Assembly: GCA_020720625.1 (NCBI GenBank)
Contig: DYOH01000013.1
Span: 1 to 53,782, forward strand
DNA length: 53,782 nt
Source of the DNA: Acetofilamentum sp.
Lineage (GTDB): Bacteria > Bacteroidota > Bacteroidia > Bacteroidales > DYOH01
Reading direction: 5' to 3'
This document shows, in pieces, positions 27,096 through 34,228 of the stretch. The position numbers and the translations under genes are program-made. The notes under the pieces were generated by a model. That model was given only the letters and a program-made list of their open reading frames with translations, was not told where the DNA came from and made no database searches. How positions within the stretch are numbered: position 1 is the first letter of the stretch; each line of letters starts with the position of its first letter.

Positions 27096-28493
27096 TTAAT
27101 GATTTACCAGTTTATTGATTTTGTCAACGAATTCTGCCGCAAGTTCATCTGCCCTTTTTTGCGATAAAGCTTCGGAATAAATACGAATAATGGGCTCTGT
27201 GTTTGATTTTCGCATGTGTACCCATTCTTTTTGTGCGTCGAAATCTAATTTTACACCATCTATGGTGTTTATTCTGGCTATTCCGGTTGCCAAGGCTTTT
27301 AATTTTTCTAAAATGGTATCAGGTTCCACATTTTCGGGCAGTTGCACTTTATTTTTCGACATATAAAAGGCCGGAAATTCATTTTTCAACACAGAACAGG
27401 TCATTTTTTTCTCTGCCAGATAACTCAAAAATAATGCAATTCCAACCAAAGCATCCCTACCGTAGTGCAGCTCGGGCAAAATAATACCACCGTTGCCTTC
27501 GCCGCCAATAATTGCTCCAATTTCTTTCATTTTCGCTACAACATTTACCTCGCCAACTGCTGCTGCTTCGTACTTTACGCCATGTTTTTGACTAACTTCA
27601 AATAAAGCCCTTGTTGAGCTAAGGTTTGAAACCGTATTGCCCGGCTTTTTGCTTAAAATATAATCTGCCACGGCAACCAGTGTGTATTCTTCGCCAAACA
27701 TAGAGCCATCCTGGTTTACAATAGCCAGACGGTCAACATCGGGGTCAACCACAAAACCCAAATGGGCATTGGTTTTGCGCACCATTTCCGATAATTCGGT
27801 TAAATGTTCGGGCAATGGTTCCGGATTGTGCGGAAATTGGCCGTTTGGAGTGGTATATAGTTCTACCACTTCAACACCCAATTTTTCTAAAAGGGGTGGA
27901 ATGGCAATGCCTCCTACCGAATTTACGGCATCAATAACGACTTTAAATTTTGCATTTCTAATGGCATTTATGTTTACTAAATCCAATTCCAGAATTTTTT
28001 CGATATGCTTGTGGTGATAATCAGAAATCAGGGTTTCTTTGCCAATCTCATCAATATAAGCATATTCAATAGCAGGATTTTCGCTTAATTCGAGAATTTT
28101 TTCGCCTTCTTTTGCGTCTAGAAATTCACCTTTGGCATTGAGTAGTTTCAGCGCATTCCATTGCTTGGGATTGTGGCTGGCTGTAATAATTATGCCACCA
28201 TCGGCATTTTCCATCATTACCGCCATCTCGGTGGTGGGAGTGGTTGCTAAACCTATGTTTACCACATCCAAACCCATGGCCATTAAGGTGGAGCTAATTA
28301 GCGCTTCAACAATGGGGCCTGAAATTCGGGCATCGCGCCCTAAAATAATTTTATAGCTTTTCTTGGGATTGTTTTCTTTGATAAATGCAGCATAAGCCGT
28401 GCTGAATTTTACAATATCAATTGGAGTAAGGTTATGAGATTGCACGCCGCCAATGGTGCCGCGAATGCCTGAGATTGATTTAATTAACGACAT
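27096..28493 (-). CDS. glmM: Phosphoglucosamine mutase-type phosphohexomutase
   Basis: 465 residues, four-domain alpha-D-phosphohexomutase. The catalytic phosphoserine is in TASHNP (Ser106). The metal loop is DPDVDRLAI near residue 250, and the sugar-binding loop is GEGNGG. The phosphate-binding loop is near the C-terminus (RKSNTEPIIRIYSEA). This GEGNGG form is commonly annotated GlmM in Bacteroidota. GlmM interconverts glucosamine-6-P and glucosamine-1-P for peptidoglycan and LPS, although phosphomannomutase activity cannot be excluded from sequence. A single-gene unit by spacing. Confidence 0.88.
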   Translation of the reverse strand: MSLIKSISGIRGTIGGVQSHNLTPIDIVKFSTAYAAFIKENNPKKSYKIILGRDARISGPIVEALISSTLMAMGLDVVNIGLATTPTTEMAVMMENADGGIIITASHNPKQWNALKLLNAKGEFLDAKEGEKILELSENPAIEYAYIDEIGKETLISDYHHKHIEKILELDLVNINAIRNAKFKVVIDAVNSVGGIAIPPLLEKLGVEVVELYTTPNGQFPHNPEPLPEHLTELSEMVRKTNAHLGFVVDPDVDRLAIVNQDGSMFGEEYTLVAVADYILSKKPGNTVSNLSSTRALFEVSQKHGVKYEAAAVGEVNVVAKMKEIGAIIGGEGNGGIILPELHYGRDALVGIALFLSYLAEKKMTCSVLKNEFPAFYMSKNKVQLPENVEPDTILEKLKALATGIARINTIDGVKLDFDAQKEWVHMRKSNTEPIIRIYSEALSQKRADELAAEFVDKINKLVNH

Positions 28494-28510
28494 ATTTCTA
28501 AATTTTTGCC

Positions 28511-28518
28511 CAAAAGTA
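28511..28518 (-). promoter_or_regulatory. -7 element before glmM
   Basis: Reads TACTTTTG on the minus strand, matching TAnnTTTG, 17 nt upstream of the glmM ATG. No clear -33 element. Confidence 0.45.
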
Positions 28519-28562
28519 ATACTTTTTTATAAAGCTTGTGGGCTATTTGCTGATGTATTTAT

Positions 28563-28700
28563 TTAGATGGCGTGCTTTATTTCTTCCGCCTTGCAAAGTC
28601 TCTTTTTTTTATTGGCCGTAGCTCTGCATTTTTTGCATACGTATTGCGGATTTTCTACGATCTTAGGGTTTTTCTTTTCGCACATTTTTTCTTTCGACAT
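28563..28700 (-). CDS. 45-residue cysteine-rich basic protein
   Basis: A short frame from ATG 28700 to TAA 28563. It has four cysteines: Cys7, then YVCKKC (Cys22 and Cys25), then RLCK (Cys36). The rest is strongly Lys-rich, and the segment KNPKIVENPQYVCKKC looks like a compact zinc-ribbon or zinc-knuckle core. Composition, the CXXC and the clean ATG/TAA argue for a real gene rather than chance. I recall similar short CKKC proteins in the phylum but cannot confirm this. A plus-strand frame across the same bases is Phe/Leu-rich and is judged a shadow. Confidence 0.6.
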   Translation of the reverse strand: MSKEKMCEKKNPKIVENPQYVCKKCRATANKKKRLCKAEEIKHAI

Positions 28701-28958
28701 ACGCTTTTTTTTGCTAAGATATTTTTGTTCCTAATAATTATTATATATAAGATGATGGTTTGATTATATTTTGAGATTTAATCTGTTTTAAATTAATAAC
28801 TTATGTTGATTTGTATTTAGACTAAGAATTTTTACCCATTCATGTTGTTTGATGTTTTATACCAGAATAATTGATGTATCTATTTGTAATTGAGTTTTCT
28901 GTGTGATAAAGAAAAAAAGTGTTCATTAGTAGTGAATAAAAGTGTTCGTTTATAATGA
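28701..28958. other. Leader region before the AAA ATPase
   Basis: AT-rich. It contains two GTGTTC-started half-repeats (near 28919 and 28942) and a 7-bp inverted pair GTTCATT/AATGAAC (28921-28927 and 28954-28960). No coding potential seen. Confidence 0.4.
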
Positions 28959-28997
28959 ACAATTTTGTGCTTTAGTGTTGCACAAAATTGTCTTTTT
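28959..28997 (+). promoter_or_regulatory. Hairpin plus T-tract in the ATPase leader (attenuator- or terminator-like)
   Basis: A perfect 12-bp inverted repeat (ACAATTTTGTGC at 28959-28970 with its complement at 28980-28991) closes a 9-nt loop. It is followed by TCTTTTTT, the form of an intrinsic terminator on the plus strand, yet no plus-strand gene lies upstream. It overlaps the probable -33 element of the following promoter, so it could equally be an operator. Confidence 0.6.
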
Positions 28998-29007
28998 TGT
29001 ATATTTG
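28978..29007 (+). promoter_or_regulatory. Probable promoter of the AAA/DUF4143 ATPase
   Basis: TTG at 28978-28980 and TATATTTG at 29000-29007 with a 19-nt spacer match the phylum consensus. The ATG follows 22 nt after the -7 box. Confidence 0.55.
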
Positions 29008-29028
29008 TATAATGCAAATCTAAAATAT

Positions 29029-30267
29029 ATGGTATTAAAATCAGTATTAAGAGAAGTAATTGAAAGCCAACTTGATTTTTTAGAACATCAAGAGTTAGGA
29101 ACTGAACGTTTAAAAACCGGTTTTTTAGTAAAGGCTGAGAGTCATATTACTGTGGTGGCCGGAATACGAAGGTGCGGTAAAAGTACAATGCTGAGGCAGA
29201 TAATGAACAAAAAGCCGGATGTGCCTAAGATATTCATTAATTTTGAAGATGCTCGTTTAAGTAATTTTGATGTTGCTGATTTTCAAAAGCTTCTGGTAGT
29301 GGTTAATGAGAATTATCCTCATGCTGAGTGTTATTTTGATGAAATTCAGAATGTAAACGAATGGGAGCGCTTAATCAGACCATTGCATGATGCCGGTAAA
29401 TGCATTTATATTACCGGTTCTAATGCCTCTTTATTAAGTTCTGAACTTGGCACCAGGCTTACCGGTAGGTATTTACTTTCTAGATTGTATCCATTTTCTT
29501 ATTCAGAATTTTTACATTTTTTCCAAACGGAAGCTGGAAACAAATCCTTTGAGGAATACTTGTTTTTAGGGGGCTTTCCTGATTACCTTAAAAGCAAAAA
29601 TCCTGAAATTTTGCATCAATTGTTCAATGATATTTTGGTTCGTGATATTAGTGTTCGTTATGGGGTTAAAGATCAACGATTATTACAGCAATTGGGAGTA
29701 TATATGCTTTCTAACGCAGGCAAGGAATTTTCCTATCATAGTTTGCGGAAAACTTTTCAAATAGGCTCTGTGAATACGGTGGTAAATTATATAAACTATT
29801 TCGAAAACAGTTTTTTATTGTTTCAGGTACCTTTGATGAGCTGGTCTTTGAAGAAGCAAATCGCTAATCCCAAAAAAATCTATGTTTGTGATAACGGATT
29901 GATAAAGAATATTTCGCTAAGTTTTTCTGAAGATAGAGGTCGATTGTTGGAGAATATTGTTTTTATGATGCTTAAAAATGCCGGCAAGGAAATATATTAC
30001 TTCCGTGAAACAAACGAATGTGATTTTGTTTATAAAGATGGGAACAAATTTCAGGGAGCAATTCAGGTTTGTTTTCAGCTTACGACAGAAAATTTTGAGC
30101 GTGAGTCTAAGGGATTGCTCGATGCCATGGAAATATTAAACTTTTCTGAGGGATATATTCTTACAATGGACGAAACAGATTGTTTTGTTTTTGATGATAA
30201 AACAATTTATGTAAAACCAGTTTGGAAATGGTACCTGGAAAATCTTTCCGGAAACTATTATTTTTGA
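29029..30267 (+). CDS. AAA_14 / DUF4143 ATPase
   Basis: 412 residues from the ATG at 29029 (MVLKSVLREVIESQLDF). The longer frame from 28942 runs through the promoter and hairpin and is rejected. The N-terminal AAA domain has Walker A GIRRCGKST (near residue 45), Walker B YFDEIQNV and a sensor-like ITGSNASLL. The C-terminal DUF4143 domain includes the GGFPDYLKS segment, a winged-helix-like middle (SYHSLRKTFQIGSVNTVVNYINYFE) and a nuclease-like fold near the end (YYFRETNECDFVYKDG). The family is widespread, usually monocistronic and horizontally mobile; its cellular job is not established. Confidence 0.88.
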   Translation: MVLKSVLREVIESQLDFLEHQELGTERLKTGFLVKAESHITVVAGIRRCGKSTMLRQIMNKKPDVPKIFINFEDARLSNFDVADFQKLLVVVNENYPHAECYFDEIQNVNEWERLIRPLHDAGKCIYITGSNASLLSSELGTRLTGRYLLSRLYPFSYSEFLHFFQTEAGNKSFEEYLFLGGFPDYLKSKNPEILHQLFNDILVRDISVRYGVKDQRLLQQLGVYMLSNAGKEFSYHSLRKTFQIGSVNTVVNYINYFENSFLLFQVPLMSWSLKKQIANPKKIYVCDNGLIKNISLSFSEDRGRLLENIVFMMLKNAGKEIYYFRETNECDFVYKDGNKFQGAIQVCFQLTTENFERESKGLLDAMEILNFSEGYILTMDETDCFVFDDKTIYVKPVWKWYLENLSGNYYF

Positions 30268-30273
30268 AGAAAG

Positions 30274-30308
30274 AGGATTTAATAAATGAATAACACTTAT
30301 TAAATCCT
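30274..30308. terminator. Bidirectional terminator between ATPase and Old Yellow Enzyme genes
   Basis: A perfect 12-bp stem AGGATTTAATAA (30274-30285) with its complement (30297-30308) and an 11-nt loop. It lies in the 47-nt gap between convergent genes and is followed on the plus strand by TCTATTTT. Confidence 0.75.
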
Positions 30309-30314
30309 TCTATT

Positions 30315-32174
30315 TTATGCCATTACAATAGCTGCCAACCTTCCGCTTCTGATGGCATCTTCGGCTTTTGCAACCTGAAAAGCATCTCCGGCAAGCATAT
30401 ATTTTATCTGCTGTTTTTTTAGTTCTTCTTCTAATGGATTAAATGGTTTCATACCGGCGGCCAATACTATTAAATCTATGTTTTCGAGAATCATTTCGTT
30501 GTCGCCTTCCAAAAATACTTTGTCCTGTTCAACTTTTACTACTTGGGTATTAAGATATACTGGCACATTGGCTTCTTTGATATGTTGCAGAATAAATTTA
30601 CCTTCGATCATTTCAATGCCCCTGGCAATTTGTCCCATCATTTCTACAATACTCACTTTATTTTGTGCAAGCAATAGGTGTTGGGCCACTTCGGTGCCAA
30701 TAAGGCCGCCGCCAATGATAAGAATATTTTTATTGTGCGGGAGGTTTCTCTCTTCAAGTACTTCGGCCCAAACATAATGATTAAGTCCTTCAATCTGCGG
30801 ATGAATTGGTTTAGACCCGGATGCCAGGATTACCCCATCAAAAGAGCTTAAATCCATAATCTCTGCTTCTTTGTTAATTAGCTTTATTTTGCGCTTTTCT
30901 ATTTGACTGATATAGAAATCGACCAGTTTTTTTAGACTATTTTTTTTGTTGGGTAAATAGGCCAGATTGAATTGTCCGCCTAATTGTTCCTTTTCGAAAA
31001 TAGTTACCTCGTGGCCGATCATATTTAATTGCAGTGCAGCTTCCATGCCTGCCAGTCCTGCCCCAACAACGGCAATTTTTTGCGCTTGTTGCGTTACCGA
31101 ATAAGCGTATTCATCTTCGCCAACTTCCGGATTTACAAGGCAATGTAGCGTTCGGCCGGTTTTAACGCCACCCAAACAACCATCGCTGCATGCCAGGCAA
31201 GGCCGAATAATATCCTTTATTTGCCCTGTGTATTTACCCACAAAATCGGGGTCGGCCACCATGGCACGTCCAAGTGCAATATAATCGGCATTGAATTCGG
31301 TTTCCAATTCATGAATATCGTCGGCAGTATTTATTTGGCCCATAAATATAACCGGAACATCTGCATTTTTTTTGATTTTGGCAGCCAATTCCCAACTTTT
31401 TTTCTTGGGCACAAACATGTGTTGATAATACCAGGCGGCCGTGCTGCAAACCGAACCCAAAGTTACATGTATTGCTTCTACTCCTTTGTCTTTGAGTATT
31501 TTGGCCAATTCTATCATCTCTTCGGCTTGAATTCCGTCGGACAACATTTCGGAAGCACTCAGTCTTACAATAAGCGGAATATTTACCGATTTTTTAATGG
31601 TATCGAAAACATCAAGAGCCAGTCGCGAGCGATTTTCGAAGCTACCTCCGTATTCATCGGTTCTAATATTTACTTTTGGTGATAAGAATTGTGCCACCAA
31701 GTAGCCATATCCGAATTGTAGCTCCAAGGCATCAAAACCGGCTTTTTCGGCGCGCACAGCTGCATCTTTCCATAATTCTATGGCTTTTGCAATTTCATCC
31801 TTGGTCATTATTTGTGGTTTGGCACCTCCATTTTCGCAAGCCTGGTCGGTTGCCGATAAAAAATAATTGCCCTTTATAACCGGATTGGCCATTCTTCCAG
31901 GGTGATTCAGGTGAGCAATGGCCTTGGCACCGCCTTGATGTATTGCATGGGCGAGTAGTTTTAATCCATCTATCATTTCATCGCTATGAATGCCTATTTG
32001 TACAGGCAATTCGCGCAAGCCTTTGTCAATATAGAATGGTTCGGGAATGATGGCTCCAATGTATTTTGCCCGTCTGACATAAAATTGGATGTGTTTGGGG
32101 GTGATTTCTCCATTGGTATTTCCATAAGCCGTTTTTATTGGCGGCATGATAAATTTGTTCTTTAGTGATAACAT
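30315..32174 (-). CDS. Old Yellow Enzyme-family NADH:flavin oxidoreductase with Fe-S and FAD domains
   Basis: 619 residues, arranged as in 2,4-dienoyl-CoA reductase (FadH) and trimethylamine dehydrogenase. An FMN TIM barrel spans 1-330 (HLNHPGRMANP, QFGYGYLVAQFLSPKVN). A four-cysteine 4Fe-4S motif follows near 340 (CLACSDGC, then HCLVNP). An FAD/NAD(P) domain has GAGLAGMEAAL and GGGLIGTEVAQHL. It passes electrons from NAD(P)H through FAD and the cluster to FMN to reduce an activated double bond. The true substrate is unknown. The gene stands alone. Confidence 0.9.
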   Translation of the reverse strand: MLSLKNKFIMPPIKTAYGNTNGEITPKHIQFYVRRAKYIGAIIPEPFYIDKGLRELPVQIGIHSDEMIDGLKLLAHAIHQGGAKAIAHLNHPGRMANPVIKGNYFLSATDQACENGGAKPQIMTKDEIAKAIELWKDAAVRAEKAGFDALELQFGYGYLVAQFLSPKVNIRTDEYGGSFENRSRLALDVFDTIKKSVNIPLIVRLSASEMLSDGIQAEEMIELAKILKDKGVEAIHVTLGSVCSTAAWYYQHMFVPKKKSWELAAKIKKNADVPVIFMGQINTADDIHELETEFNADYIALGRAMVADPDFVGKYTGQIKDIIRPCLACSDGCLGGVKTGRTLHCLVNPEVGEDEYAYSVTQQAQKIAVVGAGLAGMEAALQLNMIGHEVTIFEKEQLGGQFNLAYLPNKKNSLKKLVDFYISQIEKRKIKLINKEAEIMDLSSFDGVILASGSKPIHPQIEGLNHYVWAEVLEERNLPHNKNILIIGGGLIGTEVAQHLLLAQNKVSIVEMMGQIARGIEMIEGKFILQHIKEANVPVYLNTQVVKVEQDKVFLEGDNEMILENIDLIVLAAGMKPFNPLEEELKKQQIKYMLAGDAFQVAKAEDAIRSGRLAAIVMA

Positions 32175-32697
32175 TTTTCTACTTTTTTTACAAAGCTACA
32201 AAATAAATATTTCGATATATGTCTGATTGCATGCAAAAATCGACATGTTTTTTTATGTTGTAGATACGATTATTTTTGAGTTGAGAAATTTTAGAATTTG
32301 ATATGGAATCGAAATTAATCATGCTAAGCATCCTGATTTTCTCATTCTATTCCGACATTGTCTCATTTTGTTATTTTACTGCTGGAGTCGGTATTTTTTT
32401 TATTAGGTTATGTTTCCCTAAATATTCAGGAAACGGATAATTTGTGTAAGATTTTGTGTTTTTTTTCGCCGGATAAATTTTATATCTGAGATTGGATAAA
32501 CTGTTGTAGTTTGATTTTTTGTTCTACAACATAAAAATTCAGTTTGCAATCGATTTAATTGGCTTATTAATAGCCAGAATAAGGCGTTTTGCGATGGCTT
32601 ATAGATATATTTATGTTTTTAAATATTTTTGACATCGCTTCAAAATCGCTTAAATTAGCCTTGCAAACAACAAGAATTTTAACTTAATAAACTTAAT
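32175..32697. other. 523-nt gap between divergent genes
   Basis: No coding frame seen. A minus-strand TAnnTTTG match (TAGCTTTG, 32191-32198) lies 17 nt before the oxidoreductase ATG. Two small inverted repeats occur: GTTTCC/GGAAAC near 32411-32434 and TGTTGTAG/CTACAACA at 32502-32509 and 32524-32531. A near-consensus plus-strand -7 (TAGCCTTG, 32656-32663) precedes mdh. Confidence 0.45.
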
Positions 32698-33633
32698 ATG
32701 AAAGTATCTGTTATTGGTGCAGGAAACGTTGGCGCCACTGTGGCTGATGTATTAGCACAAGGCGATTTTTTAAAAGAAGTAATTCTTCTGGACATTAAAG
32801 AAAATTTTGCAGAAGGTAAAGCCCTTGATATGTGGCAAACTGCTCCAGTAAGAATGAGCGACACTATCTTAAAAGGTGTAACTAATGATTATAGCGCAAC
32901 TGCCGATTCTGATATCGTTGTGATTACTTCTGGATTACCCAGAAAACCCGGTATGAGCCGCGACGATTTGATTGGTACCAATGCTAAAATTGTGAAATCT
33001 GTTACCGAAAACGTGGTAAAATACTCTCCAAATGCCATTATTATTGTGGTTTCTAATCCTTTGGATGTAATGAGCTATACGGCTTATCTTACTGCTAAGA
33101 TAGACAAAAGTAAAGTTTTTGGTATGGCAGGTATTTTGGATACTGCCCGTTATCGTGCTTTTATCGCCACTGAATTAAATGTTTCGCCTAAAGACATTCA
33201 GGCTTTATTGATGGGCGGACATGGTGATACCATGGTTCCACTTCCAAGATATACTACTGTTGCGGGTATTCCATTAACCCAATTAATGTCTAAAGAAAAA
33301 ATTGATGCTATCGTTACCAGAACCAAAAACGGTGGTGGCGAAATTGTTAAACTTTTGGGTACTTCGGCTTGGTATGCTCCGGGAGCTGCTGCTGCTCAGA
33401 TGGTTGAAGCTATTGCTAAAAATCAAAACCGTATTTTCCCCGTTTGTGCTTATCTTGACGGTGAATATGGTTTAAACAATGTATTTCTTGGTGTACCCGT
33501 TGTTCTTGGCAAAAACGGTATTGAGAGAATAATCGAAATTGAATTGAACGAGGTGGAGCGTGCCGATTTGGATGCTTCGAATAAGGCTGTTAAAGAAGTA
33601 ATGTCTGTTTTAGATAATATGAATTTGTTTTAA
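32698..33633 (+). CDS. mdh: Malate dehydrogenase
   Basis: 311 residues, the lactate dehydrogenase-like type of NAD-dependent malate dehydrogenase (TCA cycle). The Rossmann loop is GAGNVGAT at residues 7-14. The acidic residue after strand 2 (LLDIKENFAEGKALDMWQ) indicates NAD rather than NADP. The substrate-loop arginines lie in SGLPRKPGMSRDDL and the catalytic His in GGHGDTMVPL. All key residues are present. It is monocistronic with a strong terminator, as expected for a highly expressed gene. Confidence 0.96.
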   Translation: MKVSVIGAGNVGATVADVLAQGDFLKEVILLDIKENFAEGKALDMWQTAPVRMSDTILKGVTNDYSATADSDIVVITSGLPRKPGMSRDDLIGTNAKIVKSVTENVVKYSPNAIIIVVSNPLDVMSYTAYLTAKIDKSKVFGMAGILDTARYRAFIATELNVSPKDIQALLMGGHGDTMVPLPRYTTVAGIPLTQLMSKEKIDAIVTRTKNGGGEIVKLLGTSAWYAPGAAAAQMVEAIAKNQNRIFPVCAYLDGEYGLNNVFLGVPVVLGKNGIERIIEIELNEVERADLDASNKAVKEVMSVLDNMNLF

Positions 33634-33658
33634 TGGATTTTTTACGCCTTTTTTTATT

Positions 33659-33693
33659 AGTCCTTTCGGTTTTTCTGAAAGGACTTTTTTTTT
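33659..33693 (+). terminator. Rho-independent terminator of mdh
   Basis: Stem AGTCCTTTC (33659-33667) with GAAAGGACT (33677-33685), 9-nt loop, followed by a run of nine T. Begins 26 nt after the mdh stop. Confidence 0.93.
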
Positions 33694-33782
33694 GAAATAT
33701 TCGCTTTTTGCTATTTTTCCGGTATTATGCTCTCTTTTTCACTTTTATTGGTTTTAATAGGGGTTTTGAAGATGGTTTAAAT

Positions 33783-34095
33783 AAATGTTTGCGCGTATTG
33801 GAGGTTTAAACTGCAGCGTTTGAACCTGAATTTGAAGTAAAAATCAATTTCTATATTGACTTGGCGGTTAGTTAATGAAGACATCCGATGGCATACGGCC
33901 GACAATTGGAATTATTCTGTACCCTGAGAAAAACAATTTTGATGTAGCATTTATTTAAACGTCATACAATAAACCGATGGGAGTAGCCCTATATTTTTTG
34001 CCAAAGAATTGCCGGATCAAATTAAAGGTAAATTCTTAAGCACAAACGAAATTAGACAAAAGCTGTTTAATGAAGCGTTGATAAATAAGCCGTAA
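33783..34095 (+). pseudogene. Decayed C-terminus of a DUF1016 (YhcG) PDDEXK nuclease
   Basis: Three successive plus-strand frames give adjoining pieces of the DUF1016 C-terminal domain. One is KCLRVLEV..AAFEPEFEVKINFYIDLAV (frame of 33816). The second is DGIRPTIGIILYPEKNNFDV..NKPMGVALYFLPK (frame of 33887). The third is ELPDQIKGKFLSTNEIRQKL, ending at TAA 34093-34095. The order and spacing match intact YhcG proteins (FKPEFAGKMNFYL, then a PSIGLILC-like strand, KPIGVSEY, LP..LKG). There are internal stops (33807-33809, after the first piece, and TAA near 33956) and at least two frameshifts. The N-terminal part is absent. Confidence 0.75.
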
Positions 34096-34132
34096 TAAAA
34101 CATTCATGTTGCATTTGCGTTTTCGCTAGTCG

Positions 34133-34224
34133 AAACAAATAAACGAATAAACGAATAAACGAATAAACGAATAAACGAATAAACGAATAAACGAATAAAC
34201 GAATAAACGAATAAACGAATAAAC
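34133..34224. repeat. Octamer microsatellite, AAACGAAT x about 11
   Basis: Ten perfect tandem copies of AAACGAAT (34141-34220), preceded by one copy with a single mismatch (34133-34140) and followed by a partial AAAC. It ends 4 nt from the stop codon of the minus-strand lipoprotein gene. The unit is not a multiple of three. Confidence 0.97.
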
Positions 34225-34228
34225 TATC

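Noticed and set aside
28572-28763. Plus-strand frame of 63 residues, rich in Phe and Leu.
   Set aside because: It is the antisense shadow of the Lys-rich 45-residue gene on the minus strand; poly-Lys codons read as Phe/Leu on the other strand.
28942-29028. N-terminal extension of the AAA/DUF4143 ATPase from an upstream ATG.
   Set aside because: The extension runs through the hairpin and the TATATTTG promoter element and has no homology-like sequence. The ATG at 29029 starts the normal family N-terminus.
34133-34224. Possible CRISPR array at the octamer repeats.
   Set aside because: Units are 8 bp with no spacers between them and no cas genes nearby. It is a simple tandem repeat.
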